64,000 bases of DNA from Vreelandella alkaliphila (GCF_016107625.1 NZ_JABASV010000002.1:372001-436000), one strand, 5' to 3'; positions 26,060-34,577 are shown, numbered from the stretch's first letter. Numbers and translations are program-made. The notes: generated by a model from the sequence alone, not told the origin.

Positions 26060-26704
26060 TTAGTTGGCGTCAGGCTGTGCTCCGGGGGCGGCTTTTTCGA
26101 AGGCTGGCAGCGAACGACAATTGGCAGCGATACGCTGGATCGTCGGGTAGGCTGACAAATCGCACTCGAAGCGCTCTGCGTTATACACCTGTGGAATCAG
26201 GCAGATATCCGCAAGCGTTGGGGTGTCGCCATGGCAAAAGTCGCCGCTGCTGGGGTCAGTAGAGAGCGTCGCTTCCAGGGCTGCGAAGCCCTCGGTAATC
26301 CAGTGGCGATACCAGGCTAACTTGGCCGCCTCATCCACCCCCAGTTCACTGACGAGATACTTGAGCACCCGCAGGTTGTTGAGTGGGTGAATCTCGCAAG
26401 CCACCGACAGGGCAAGCGCACGAACCCTTGCGCGCGCTAAGGCATCAGCCGGTAGCAGCGAAGGCTTGGGGTGTACCTCATCGAGATACTCGCAGATCGC
26501 CAGCGACTGGTTAACTACTGAGCTATCGTCCAGTACCAGGCTAGGCACCATCCCCTGAGGGTTGCGAGTTAGGTGCTCGCCACCCCGCTGCTCGCCTTTC
26601 ACCAAATTGACCGGAACCTGATCGTAGTCCAGGCCTTTCAGGTTTAAGGCGATCCGCACCCGGTAAGCAGCCGACGAGCGGAAATAGCCGTAGAGCGTCG
26701 TCAT
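26060..26704 (-). CDS. maiA: Maleylacetoacetate isomerase
   Basis: This 214-aa zeta-class glutathione transferase isomerises maleylacetoacetate to fumarylacetoacetate with glutathione as cofactor. The zeta signature SSAAYRVRIALNLKGL stands at residues 10-25, NPQGMVPSLVLDD follows in the thioredoxin-like domain, and the C-terminal helical domain ends GAQPDAN. It is the last gene of the homogentisate operon and follows fahA by 35 bp. Confidence 0.95.
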   Translation of the reverse strand: MTTLYGYFRSSAAYRVRIALNLKGLDYDQVPVNLVKGEQRGGEHLTRNPQGMVPSLVLDDSSVVNQSLAICEYLDEVHPKPSLLPADALARARVRALALSVACEIHPLNNLRVLKYLVSELGVDEAAKLAWYRHWITEGFAALEATLSTDPSSGDFCHGDTPTLADICLIPQVYNAERFECDLSAYPTIQRIAANCRSLPAFEKAAPGAQPDAN

Positions 26705-26739
26705 GTTGCCTTCCTTATGTTGTCTTTCTCATATTGCTT

Positions 26740-27765
26740 TTATTTGGACTGGTACTTTACGACTTGCTGATCGATGGTACCAAATACGTTGTTACCATCG
26801 CGGTCAAACATCTCGATGCGTACCCGGTCGCCAAAGCGCATAAAGGGAGTTTTCACCTGGCCGTACAGTATCTGCTCGACCATACGTACTTCGGCCAAGC
26901 AGCTATAGCCGACGCCGCCGTCAGCCACTGGCTTTCCAGGGCCGCCGTGGGGGTCTGGGTTGGAAACCGTGCCAGAGCCAATCACAGCGCCCGCGCCGAG
27001 GTAGCGGGTTTTAGCTGCATGGGCAACCAACTGTGGGAAGCTGAAAATCATATCTGGCCCGGCTTCTGGCTCGCCAAACTTCTCGTCATTCAGGTGCACG
27101 GTCAGCGGCAGGTGCACTTTGCCTTCTTGCCAAGCATCGCCTAATTCATCTGGGGTCACCGCGATGGGCGAAAAAGCAGAGGCAGGCTTGGCTTGGAAAA
27201 AGCCGAAGCCCTTCGCCAGTTCGCCTGGAATCAGGCCGCGCAGGCTGACATCGTTAACCAGCATTATTAGTTTAATGTGCTTGGCGGCTTCCTCGGGGGT
27301 GACAGCCATCGGCACGTCATCGGTAATGACCGCAATCTCACCTTCAAAGTCGATGCCATGCTCTTCACTCACCGCCTCGATATCTTCGGTGGGCGCCAGG
27401 AAGCAGTCGCTACCGCCCTGGTACATAAGCGGATCGGTCCAGAAGGTTTCGGGCATCTCGGCATTACGCGCCTGACGTACCAGCTGGACATGGTTCAGAT
27501 AGGCGGAGCCGTCGGCCCACTGATAGGCACGCGGTAACGGGGAGTGCAGGGCACGCTGGTCAAGCTCAAAGGCACCTTCGACATCACCACTATTCAGTTG
27601 TGCGTAGCGTTCTTCGAGTTGAGGGCTAACGGCTTCCCAGCTTTCAAGGGCCGCCTGAAGCGTGGGAGCAATATCAACAGCGCTCACCGCGCGTGAGAGG
27701 TCACGGGAGACGATGATAAGTTCGCCGTCGCGGCCTTTGTTAAGTGTTGCAAGTTTCATGGGCAT
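26740..27765 (-). CDS. fahA: Fumarylacetoacetate hydrolase family protein (fumarylacetoacetase)
   Basis: This 341-aa enzyme hydrolyses fumarylacetoacetate to fumarate and acetoacetate, the final step of the homogentisate route. The FAH metal-binding region is visible: EDIEAVSEEHGIDFEGEIAVITDDVP carries the acidic ligands, and the late GAGAVIGSGTVSNPD is the family signature. Two possible ATG starts lie six bases apart behind AAGGA. It lies between hmgA (30 bp gap) and maiA on the same strand, which supports the specific substrate. Confidence 0.93.
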   Translation of the reverse strand: MPMKLATLNKGRDGELIIVSRDLSRAVSAVDIAPTLQAALESWEAVSPQLEERYAQLNSGDVEGAFELDQRALHSPLPRAYQWADGSAYLNHVQLVRQARNAEMPETFWTDPLMYQGGSDCFLAPTEDIEAVSEEHGIDFEGEIAVITDDVPMAVTPEEAAKHIKLIMLVNDVSLRGLIPGELAKGFGFFQAKPASAFSPIAVTPDELGDAWQEGKVHLPLTVHLNDEKFGEPEAGPDMIFSFPQLVAHAAKTRYLGAGAVIGSGTVSNPDPHGGPGKPVADGGVGYSCLAEVRMVEQILYGQVKTPFMRFGDRVRIEMFDRDGNNVFGTIDQQVVKYQSK

Positions 27766-27795
27766 TCAATCCTTGTCGTCAGGGGGCGATAAGTT

Positions 27796-29103
27796 TTAGG
27801 GCTGGTTTGGGTTGAAGTGCGAACGCAGCGTTGACCAAACATCCACATAGTCACGTTGGCGGAAGTCAGCATCCAGAGCCGCAGGGGTTGGGTGGAAGAA
27901 GTAGCGGCTTTCAAACATGAAGGCCAGCGTATCCCCCAGGAACTGTGGCTTCAGCTCAGCGTTGGAAGCTTTCTCAAATGTTTCAGCATCCGGGCCGTGT
28001 GGTGACATAGAGTTGTGCAGACTGGCACCGCCCGGAGTGAAGCCTTCCGCTTTCGCATCGTATTCGCCATGAATAAGCCCCATAAACTCGCTCATCAGGT
28101 TGCGATGGAACCAGGGCGGCCTGAAGGTGTTCTCGGCAACCATCCAGCGCGGCGGGAAGATCACAAAATCAAGATTGGCCATTCCCGGCGTATCGGAGGG
28201 TGACGTTAATACGGTGAAGATTGACGGATCCGGATGGTCGAAGCTCACCGTATTAATGGTGTTAAAGTTGGCGAGATTATATTTATACGGCGCGCAGTTA
28301 CCGTGCCAAGCCACTACATCTAACGGCGAATGGTTAAGCTTTGTTTCCCAGAAACGGCCAGAGAACTTAGCGACTAAACGGTAATCACCTTCCAGGTCTT
28401 CATAAGCTGCCACCGGGCTTTGGAAGTCACGCGGGTTGGCTAAACCGTTAGCCCCGATGGGGCCGAGGCCGGGCAGTTCTAGAGGGCTGCCGTAGTTCTC
28501 ACAAATATACCCCCGCGCAGCGTCAACACCCTGTGCTTTACGCACTTGGAACTTCACACCGCGAGGAATAACGGCAATCTCACCGTTATCGATCTCGAGT
28601 TCACCAAACTCGGTGCGTAGACGAATAGCCCCCATCTGCGGAACGAAGAGCAGTTCCCCGTCAGCGTTGTAGAAAAACCGCTCGGTCATGTCTTTATTGA
28701 ATGTATAGACATGTACGCCCACGCCAGCTTGGGTTCCCGCATCCCCGTTGACTGCAATGGTAAACAAGCCATCGATAAAATCAGTCGGTGCATCCGGTAT
28801 CGAAACGGGATCCCAGCGCATTTGGTTAGGGTCCGCTGCGGGCTTGTCTAGCGGGGCTGTGTGTACGTTGTTATTTTCCAGTGGCTGATACGCGCTCTGA
28901 ACAACCGAAGGGCGAATGCGGTAAAGCCAGCTACGAAAGTTTTGATGCCGGGGCGCAGTGAATGCTGAACCAGTGAGTTGTTCTGCGTATAAGCCGTAAG
29001 CGCACTTTTGCGGTGAGTTTTGCCCAATCGGCAGTGCACCCGGCAGCGCTTCGCTTGAAAAGTGATTATGAAAGCCATTTTGATACTTCAATTGTTCAGT
29101 CAT
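27796..29103 (-). CDS. hmgA: Homogentisate 1,2-dioxygenase
   Basis: This 435-aa cupin-type Fe(II) dioxygenase opens the ring of homogentisate to maleylacetoacetate. Characteristic stretches include [19 protein letters not shown] at the N-terminus, [10 protein letters not shown] in the jelly-roll, and the metal site [23 protein letters not shown] with its conserved His and Glu, followed by [15 protein letters not shown]. Length and order match Pseudomonas HmgA. It is followed by fahA and maiA and preceded by a DUF2783 gene and a flavin monooxygenase. A tandem 16-bp repeat lies in the 85-bp gap before it. Confidence 0.96.
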   Translation of the reverse strand: MTEQLKYQNGFHNHFSSEALPGALPIGQNSPQKCAYGLYAEQLTGSAFTAPRHQNFRSWLYRIRPSVVQSAYQPLENNNVHTAPLDKPAADPNQMRWDPVSIPDAPTDFIDGLFTIAVNGDAGTQAGVGVHVYTFNKDMTERFFYNADGELLFVPQMGAIRLRTEFGELEIDNGEIAVIPRGVKFQVRKAQGVDAARGYICENYGSPLELPGLGPIGANGLANPRDFQSPVAAYEDLEGDYRLVAKFSGRFWETKLNHSPLDVVAWHGNCAPYKYNLANFNTINTVSFDHPDPSIFTVLTSPSDTPGMANLDFVIFPPRWMVAENTFRPPWFHRNLMSEFMGLIHGEYDAKAEGFTPGGASLHNSMSPHGPDAETFEKASNAELKPQFLGDTLAFMFESRYFFHPTPAALDADFRQRDYVDVWSTLRSHFNPNQP

Positions 29104-29142
29104 TGTTAAGACCCGCTTTGTTTGAACGTTACTTAAATAAAG

Positions 29143-29174
29143 CTATCTTTTTATAGACCTATCTTTTTATAGAT
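29143..29174. repeat. Tandem 16-bp repeat before hmgA
   Basis: CTATCTTTTTATAGAC (29143-29158) is followed at once by CTATCTTTTTATAGAT (29159-29174), a 15 of 16 match. Each unit is itself a small inverted repeat, CTAT-N6-ATAG. It lies between the DUF2783 stop and the hmgA start, inside the operon. It may be an internal regulator site or promoter region for hmgA-fahA-maiA. Confidence 0.7.
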
Positions 29175-29188
29175 CTAAGACGCGGCGA

Positions 29189-29386
29189 TTAATCGCCATC
29201 ACCAACCGCATGAGAAATCGCTTCTTCAAGCACGGTTTGGTCGCCGATATGATTAGCCAGTAACAGGATCAGGCGCGCATTGATGCGCTCGCTCTCTGCC
29301 TCGCTGCGGTCGCGATGTAGCGCGGTGAGCGCAGCGTAAAAGGCGTCCGGATCAGTGAAATTGGGGTTCAGTTCAAGCCTTTGCAT
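29189..29386 (-). CDS. DUF2783 domain-containing small protein
   Basis: This 65-aa protein has the DUF2783 pattern: PNFTDPDAFYAALTALHRD, then a conserved ERINARLILLLANHIGD and a C-terminal helix. It has no signal or membrane segment. The start at 29386 follows AGGAAAG and overlaps the end of the flavin monooxygenase gene by 14 bp, which indicates translational coupling. DUF2783 genes are typically found next to class A flavin monooxygenases in aromatic operons. An accessory or subunit role is inferred. Confidence 0.75.
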   Translation of the reverse strand: MQRLELNPNFTDPDAFYAALTALHRDRSEAESERINARLILLLANHIGDQTVLEEAISHAVGDGD

Positions 29387-31103
29387 GGCAACTTTCCTGG
29401 AAAGTAGTGTCAGCGGCACCCGCAAGATAAACGCCCAACGCGCGGTATAATGCGTCTTCAACCTGGTGGGCAGTGATAGCGTGCCAGCGAGCAGCAATGT
29501 GCTGGTCAGGACGGATAAGGTATCCACCACCAGCTTTCAGGCCGTAGCGTTGCGTCACTAACCCTTCAACATCATCCACGACGGTAGTGCGCGGTAACGT
29601 GCTAAGCACATGTGGCGTGGGGCCAACGATCACTAGGTTTACATCAAGGCAGCGGTCTAGCAGGACACCCAGGTCTTTGAATAATGTGGCGGCATGCTCA
29701 TCCTCAACGCGGCCGTCAAGCAGTAACGTAAAGTCATTACCAAACTGATTGAGTAGCCAGGCGTTCTGTTCGCTCAATCGAATAGGCGCGTCTTTGGTTG
29801 GGCTGCCAGGGCGCACCTCGCTTGGGCCACCATCAGCATCGGGCGTATTAAGCGGTGAGCTGTCATAGCGACACGGCATGGAAAGGCGGCCGCTGTTGAC
29901 TAGGCTGCGTGCGAAGGCATGTTTCTCCGCCAGTTCCAACGTCACATCGCGGAATACTTGGCTGATATGGCTCTTTGGGGTAATAAAGTCAGTGGCACGG
30001 GTAGAGTTAAGCAGGTTTTCTGCCGCGCCGTGCTGGCGCTCGGTGTTATACGTGGACAATAGTACTTTCGGCGCCTGGGCTTTGAGAACGCGCGCCAGTT
30101 TCCAGGCTAAGTTTTCCACCCCCTGCAGGGCGCCGTTGGCACCTCTGGCACCAAAGGGGGATACCTGATGAGCGGCGTCGCCCATAAATATCACGCTGTG
30201 ATGAATGAAGTTATCCATCTTACGGCAGCGGAAGGTGTAGACACTGGCCCACTCAAGCTCAAACTCCACATCCTGGCCAAGCATTGCTTGCACGCGTGGG
30301 CGAATGTTCTCTTCTTTCTTTTCTTCTTCCGGGTCAGCGTCCCAGCCTAGCTGGAAGTCGATACGCCACACATTGTCTGGTTCTTTGTGCAGCAGCACCG
30401 ATTGGTTGGGATGGAAGGGCGGATCAAACCAGAACCAGCGCTCTGTCGGGAAGTCAGCCTTCATCACCACATCAGCGATCAGGAAGCGGTCTTGAAATAC
30501 TTGGCCTTTGCACTCAAGGCCGAGCATGTCGCGGATGCGACTGTTGGCACCATCCGAGACAAGCAGATAGTCACAGGTCAGCGAGTAATCACCATCCTGA
30601 GTCGAGACTGTGAGGGCGGTGCTGTCAGGCTGAGCATCGACATCAATGACCTTATGTTTCCAGCGAAGATCAATTTGCTTAGCAAAGTCGTGGGCGCGGT
30701 TGACCAGAAACTCTTCAAAGTAATACTGCTGCAAGTTGATAAAGGCGGGAATGCGGTGGCCATCTTCTGGCAGCAGGTTGAAGTCATAGACCTCACGATC
30801 CTGAAAGAAAACGCGGCCATGTTGCCAAGTGACGCCTTTTTCAAGCATCGGCTCGACGCACCCTAAGCGGTCAATAATTTCCAGTGATCGCTTGGCAAAA
30901 CATAGCGCTCGCGACCCCACGCTAACGGTGTTGTTATCGTCCAGGACAATTGAGTGAATGCCCTGCTTAGCCAAATCGATGGCGGCAGCGAGGCCGCTAG
31001 GTCCGGCACCGACAATCACCACTGGGTAATGGCGAACGTCTTGAACATCAAGTTCAGACGGGCGTCGGTAAGGATAGACAGGATTTTTATAGGTTGTTGG
31101 CAT
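29373..31103 (-). CDS. Class A FAD-dependent aromatic monooxygenase (MhpA/phenol hydroxylase type)
   Basis: This 576-aa flavoprotein hydroxylates a phenolic ring using NAD(P)H and oxygen. The dinucleotide motif GAGPSGLAAAIDLAKQG stands near residue 32, the DG motif as YLLVSDGANSRIRDMLG near 180, and the GD motif as FMGDAAHQVSPFGARGAN near 310. A C-terminal thioredoxin-like domain is present, as in MhpA. The substrate is unknown. Being in an operon with hmgA, fahA and maiA, it may produce homogentisate, for example from 3-hydroxyphenylacetate, or another hydroquinone accepted by the pathway. Confidence 0.85.
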   Translation of the reverse strand: MPTTYKNPVYPYRRPSELDVQDVRHYPVVIVGAGPSGLAAAIDLAKQGIHSIVLDDNNTVSVGSRALCFAKRSLEIIDRLGCVEPMLEKGVTWQHGRVFFQDREVYDFNLLPEDGHRIPAFINLQQYYFEEFLVNRAHDFAKQIDLRWKHKVIDVDAQPDSTALTVSTQDGDYSLTCDYLLVSDGANSRIRDMLGLECKGQVFQDRFLIADVVMKADFPTERWFWFDPPFHPNQSVLLHKEPDNVWRIDFQLGWDADPEEEKKEENIRPRVQAMLGQDVEFELEWASVYTFRCRKMDNFIHHSVIFMGDAAHQVSPFGARGANGALQGVENLAWKLARVLKAQAPKVLLSTYNTERQHGAAENLLNSTRATDFITPKSHISQVFRDVTLELAEKHAFARSLVNSGRLSMPCRYDSSPLNTPDADGGPSEVRPGSPTKDAPIRLSEQNAWLLNQFGNDFTLLLDGRVEDEHAATLFKDLGVLLDRCLDVNLVIVGPTPHVLSTLPRTTVVDDVEGLVTQRYGLKAGGGYLIRPDQHIAARWHAITAHQVEDALYRALGVYLAGAADTTFQESCHAKA

Positions 31104-31178
31104 CTATTGCTCCCCTACAGCGTCGGGTGCATTACACCCGACAGCTGGGCATGATCAGTGGGTGTCTCTAGTAAGCAC

Positions 31179-32147
31179 TTACTGATTTTCGACGGCGTCC
31201 TGCAGGGAGTGCCACATAGCGGTATCGCGCTCTGCTGTCCAGATACGTGGATCAGGGTATTCGCCACCTGCTTCGTCATAGCAGCGAGTGATATCGAAAG
31301 GCACACAGTGATCGAAGATGACCCAGTGGCCATACTTCGGTTTCAGAACCGCGTAGGTCTCTGCGTAGCACTCGGAGAGTGATTTACCCGCCGCCTTACC
31401 GGCTTTGACGCTTCCATACATATCATTCAAGAAGTCGCGGGTGCCTTGAATGGCTTCCTGGCACTGTTCGGCAGTTTGCAGCGCATCGCCACGGCCGGGA
31501 ACGAGCTTCTGGGGCTGCATGGCCTGTAAGCGATCAAGTGTTGTAGGCCAGTCCTCATGGTAAGCATCGCCGGTGTATGGGGTAGCGCCATACTCAACGA
31601 GGTCACCGGCAAACATCACTTTTTCTTTCGGTAACCAGACGATGGTGTCGCCCTTGGTGTGTCCGCGGCCCAGGTGGATGATCTGTACCTCGCGCTCACC
31701 CATGAAGACGGTCAGTTTTTCCTGGAAGACAGTAGTTGGCCAGGTTAAACCAGGGACAGAATCGACCCCTTTGAACAGGCGCGGGAAGCGGCCGACTTCT
31801 GATTCATAGTCTTGCTGGCCACGCTCGACAATTAGGTCATAGGTATTCTGGCTTGCGTAGATATTCTCAGCGTTATATGCAGAAGCCCCAAGTACACGCA
31901 CCGCATGGTAGTGGCTCATGACCACATGCTTAATCGGTAGGTCAGTTACCTCGCGGATACGGCGGATAACGTCCTGGGCCATGATGGGGGTTGCCTGGGT
32001 GTCGATGACCATTACGCTGTCATCGCCAATCACTATGCCCGTATTGGGGTCACCTTCGGCCGTGTAAGCATAGAGCCCCTCTGCCAGCTTGGTGAAACTG
32101 ATCTGTTTCTCTTCGGTATCGGCATGGGACGCGAATTTCTTACTCAT
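31179..32147 (-). CDS. MBL-fold protein with altered metal-binding residues
   Basis: This 322-aa protein has a metallo-beta-lactamase fold: GIVIGDDSVMVIDTQATP, then a strand to SHYHAVRVLGASAY, then IHLGRGHTKGDTIVWLP and MFAGDLVEYG. The canonical metal motif HxHxDH reads H79-Y-H81-A-V-R84, so the Asp and last His are replaced, and the late PGHG reads PGRG. Metal binding or chemistry may therefore differ from ordinary MBL hydrolases. The start at 32147 follows GGAGA; upstream codons lack a ribosome site. It is the first gene of the homogentisate operon, 75 bp before the flavin monooxygenase. A role as a lactonase or thioesterase on a pathway intermediate is only a guess. Confidence 0.8.
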   Translation of the reverse strand: MSKKFASHADTEEKQISFTKLAEGLYAYTAEGDPNTGIVIGDDSVMVIDTQATPIMAQDVIRRIREVTDLPIKHVVMSHYHAVRVLGASAYNAENIYASQNTYDLIVERGQQDYESEVGRFPRLFKGVDSVPGLTWPTTVFQEKLTVFMGEREVQIIHLGRGHTKGDTIVWLPKEKVMFAGDLVEYGATPYTGDAYHEDWPTTLDRLQAMQPQKLVPGRGDALQTAEQCQEAIQGTRDFLNDMYGSVKAGKAAGKSLSECYAETYAVLKPKYGHWVIFDHCVPFDITRCYDEAGGEYPDPRIWTAERDTAMWHSLQDAVENQ

Positions 32148-32311
32148 GGTATCTCCGGTGCTAACAGGGTGGTTCAGGTGTTTATTGGAATGTTGTATGT
32201 TAGGAGGATAGTTTCTAATGAAACTAAATGTCCAGTACTCCATAGGCGGACCAGGCGTCCTTATGCATGAATTAGACAATAACTCTCAATAAATCAGACG
32301 ACTATTGCAAA

Positions 32312-32329
32312 CTAATACCTAAGTATAAT
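32312..32329. promoter_or_regulatory. Candidate MarR operator before the homogentisate operon
   Basis: The sequence CTAATACCTAAGTATAAT matches 14 of 18 positions of the perfect palindrome at 33314. It lies 164 bp before the MBL start and about 300 bp before marR, between the two divergent units. Read leftward it contains TATACT, a good -10 element, so a bound repressor would block the operon promoter. Confidence 0.45.
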
Positions 32330-32353
32330 AATTAAAATCGGTAAATTAGTTGC

Positions 32354-32458
32354 ATGAGAGAGTATCTGTCGGCACTGTTTTGGCTTATTCTGACAGGGCT
32401 AGACCTGAGCGTTGGCAACCTAACGCTGATGACATTTTTGTTTGATAAAGGCGAGTAA
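32354..32458 (+). CDS. Possible 34-aa hydrophobic small ORF
   Basis: An ATG at 32354 opens 34 codons with a hydrophobic centre (EYLSALFWLILTGLDLSVG). There is no convincing ribosome site. It lies between the candidate operator and marR. It may be spurious. Confidence 0.15.
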   Translation: MREYLSALFWLILTGLDLSVGNLTLMTFLFDKGE

Positions 32459-32531
32459 ACGGTGAGTCGTTTTATTCGAAACAGCGTTATTGGATGGAGC
32501 TAAGAGGACTCTCTTCCTCAAGGTGGTCAGT

Positions 32532-32603
32532 ATGATAGGCGCGTTGCTGGTGCCCATATTCCCAGCTATGGTGCTGATTTTTATCATCACCACCCCTGAT
32601 TAA
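32532..32603 (+). CDS. Possible 23-aa membrane microprotein upstream of marR
   Basis: An ATG at 32532, seven to eight bases after AAGGTGG, opens 23 codons of almost entirely hydrophobic sequence (MIGALLVPIFPAMVLIFII then TTPD). The ribosome site is better than for the preceding small frame. It ends 23 bp before the marR start. No homologue is recognised; it could be a real microprotein, a leader peptide, or chance. Confidence 0.25.
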   Translation: MIGALLVPIFPAMVLIFIITTPD

Positions 32604-32626
32604 ACGGTGGCTCTAGGAGAAACACA

Positions 32627-33115
32627 ATGACGATGGATAAAGCCGCAAGCGATGCGCCTCAGGAGTCTTCAGCCAGGGCAGAGCTGGATCTCAACCAATT
32701 TTTACCCTATCAGCTTAACCGCTTAGCTGACCGCATCAGTCAGGCGTTAGAGAAGCTATATGCCGAGTCTTATGAGCTCAACATTGCCCAGTGGCGTGTA
32801 CTTGCGTGGCTTAGCCACTGTGATGATTTAACCGCTAAGAAGGTGTGTGCCTACACCAACATGGATAAGGCGCGCGTGTCTCGGGCTATTCAGTCGCTGG
32901 AAGAACGTGGACTGATAAGCCGCATGCCATCCCAGCAAGACCAGCGACTGCATGACTTACATCTGACAGATGCAGGGCAAGAGCTGCTTAATAAGTTAGT
33001 ACCTGAAGCTCAGGCGTGGGAAGCCGATCTGGTATCGACCCTAAGCGTTGGCGAATATCGTGACTTGCTCAATACCATGCGCAAGCTTGAGCGCCAGTTG
33101 GAGAGAATTGGTTAA
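32627..33115 (+). CDS. MarR family transcriptional regulator
   Basis: This 162-aa protein has the MarR winged helix: LNQFLPYQLNRLADRISQAL, then the DNA-binding block KKVCAYTNMDKARVSRAIQSLEERGLISR, the wing QQDQRLHDLHLTDAGQELL, and a C-terminal dimer helix. The start follows GGAG with a 7-nt gap. It lies between the leftward homogentisate operon and the rightward TRAP operon. Related palindromes precede both, and a third precedes the paralogous binding protein, so it probably represses all three and releases on binding an aromatic acid. The regulon is inferred from operator similarity. Confidence 0.9.
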   Translation: MTMDKAASDAPQESSARAELDLNQFLPYQLNRLADRISQALEKLYAESYELNIAQWRVLAWLSHCDDLTAKKVCAYTNMDKARVSRAIQSLEERGLISRMPSQQDQRLHDLHLTDAGQELLNKLVPEAQAWEADLVSTLSVGEYRDLLNTMRKLERQLERIG

Positions 33116-33313
33116 AAGCGAGACACAGGAAAGACCAGCCAAGATAGTAGAAAGTGCCCATATTCCGTCAGAGGCGTGTCATTGATATCAATAATGATGT
33201 GATTTTTGTAACAAAACATGGGCTCTAAATGATCTTCTAATAGCCGTTGGTAATGACTTAGGAAGGCGGCCATTTTTTATATAACTATTTGTAAATTAAT
33301 AATTATATCAAGA

Positions 33314-33331
33314 TTAATACTTAAGTATTAA
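33314..33331. promoter_or_regulatory. Perfect 18-bp palindrome, candidate MarR operator of the TRAP operon
   Basis: TTAATACTTAAGTATTAA is a perfect palindrome 142 bp before the binding-protein start, in the 358-bp gap between marR and the TRAP operon. The flanks are AT-rich and could hold the promoter. Degenerate copies lie at 32312 and 20407. Confidence 0.65.
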
Positions 33332-33473
33332 CATCTATTAGTCGATGGGTCGTTGCATGATCCACGTATCTGCAGGCATTGTGATAAATAACGTGATTCA
33401 CTAGATTTGTAAAAGATAAAAATAAAGTATCATGTTTTGCGCTTCCACTTCGTGACGACCAGAGGAAAGAAAA

Positions 33474-34547
33474 GTGAATAAAACAACAAACCTGATGATT
33501 GGCGCTATCGCCGCTGCAACGCTGAGCACCACCGCCTTGGCGCAAACGACCATCACCGTGAGTACCTGGGCGGGCCCTAATCACGGCATCAACACCATTG
33601 TATGGCCTACGTGGAAAGCGTGGATTGAAGAGGCAACAGAAGGTCGCGTAACCGTAGACGTGATACATGATATGGGACCCCCAGCGTCACAAATGGAGAT
33701 GGTCGCCGATGGTATCGCTGATGCTACCTGGGTTTTTCACGGCTATAACACTGGCCGCTTTCAGTTAACCAAGCTGCCGGAGTTTCCTACCTTTCAAGAG
33801 TTCTCATCAGAAAATGCCTCCAGTGCCTATTGGCACACGCACCAAGAGTACCTGGCAGCCGCTGGTGAACATCGTGGTGTAGATGTTGTTGCTGCCGGTG
33901 TCCACGGGCCTGGCTGGATCTTCAGCAGCGAGCAGTATGAAACCTTAGAAGACCTTAAAGGTAAGCGCATTCGGGTTGGCGGTGGCGTGATGGGCGATCT
34001 CTCCAATGCCCTAGAGCTAACCGGTGTCGCATTGCCGCCCACAGGCGTTTATGAAGCAGGTTCTCAGGGCGTCATCGATGGGGCCATGCTTGTTCCTGAA
34101 GGGCTGCGCAGCTTCCGTGTCGCAGAGATTTTCCCCTACACCCTCACGGTAGACGGCGGTTTCTACCGCGGCAGCTTCACTATCGTCGTCAACCCGATGA
34201 TCTGGGATGAAATGTCGCCCGAAGATCGTGAAGCCGTTGAATCCGTCTCTGGTGAGCGCTTGTCGCGTCTGTTCGGTTACATGATGGATGTCGTGGATGT
34301 CCGGGGCGTCGACTTTGCCGAAGAGCTTGGCCATACCTTTACCAAACTCGGTGACGAAGATCTCAATACGCTGAAAAGCATGAGTGACAGCATGATTGCT
34401 GAGTGGGCTGAGTCTGTTTCAGAGAACCGTAACGTGGATGCGATGGCCGCTATCGAGTTCTATCGTGAGCAACTCGTTGCTGCAGCGGAAGAAGAGAGCG
34501 TTAGCAGTCTAGTGCCAGACGAATTAGTACCAGACGACGCAAAGTAA
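33474..34547 (+). CDS. DctP-type TRAP solute-binding protein
   Basis: This 357-aa periplasmic protein binds the substrate for the DctQM permease that follows. The signal peptide (NKTTNLMIGAIAAATLSTTALA, cleavage near ALAQ) precedes a DctP fold. A key feature is the RSFRVAEIFPYTLTVDGG segment after GSQGVIDGAML. The conserved Arg of DctP proteins that pairs with the substrate carboxylate is probably the one in GKRIRVGGG. The start codon is GTG behind GAGGAAAG. It is a close paralogue of the orphan binding protein at 19201-20256. The operon probably imports an organic acid, perhaps aromatic, given the shared operator with the homogentisate genes. Confidence 0.93.
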   Translation: MNKTTNLMIGAIAAATLSTTALAQTTITVSTWAGPNHGINTIVWPTWKAWIEEATEGRVTVDVIHDMGPPASQMEMVADGIADATWVFHGYNTGRFQLTKLPEFPTFQEFSSENASSAYWHTHQEYLAAAGEHRGVDVVAAGVHGPGWIFSSEQYETLEDLKGKRIRVGGGVMGDLSNALELTGVALPPTGVYEAGSQGVIDGAMLVPEGLRSFRVAEIFPYTLTVDGGFYRGSFTIVVNPMIWDEMSPEDREAVESVSGERLSRLFGYMMDVVDVRGVDFAEELGHTFTKLGDEDLNTLKSMSDSMIAEWAESVSENRNVDAMAAIEFYREQLVAAAEEESVSSLVPDELVPDDAK

Positions 34548-34577
34548 ATCCCCACTGGCGCTAGATGGAGAGTGACC

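Noticed and set aside
30387-30866. 159-codon plus-strand frame inside the flavin monooxygenase gene
   Set aside because: It is fully contained opposite a gene with intact flavoprotein motifs and has no recognisable domain.
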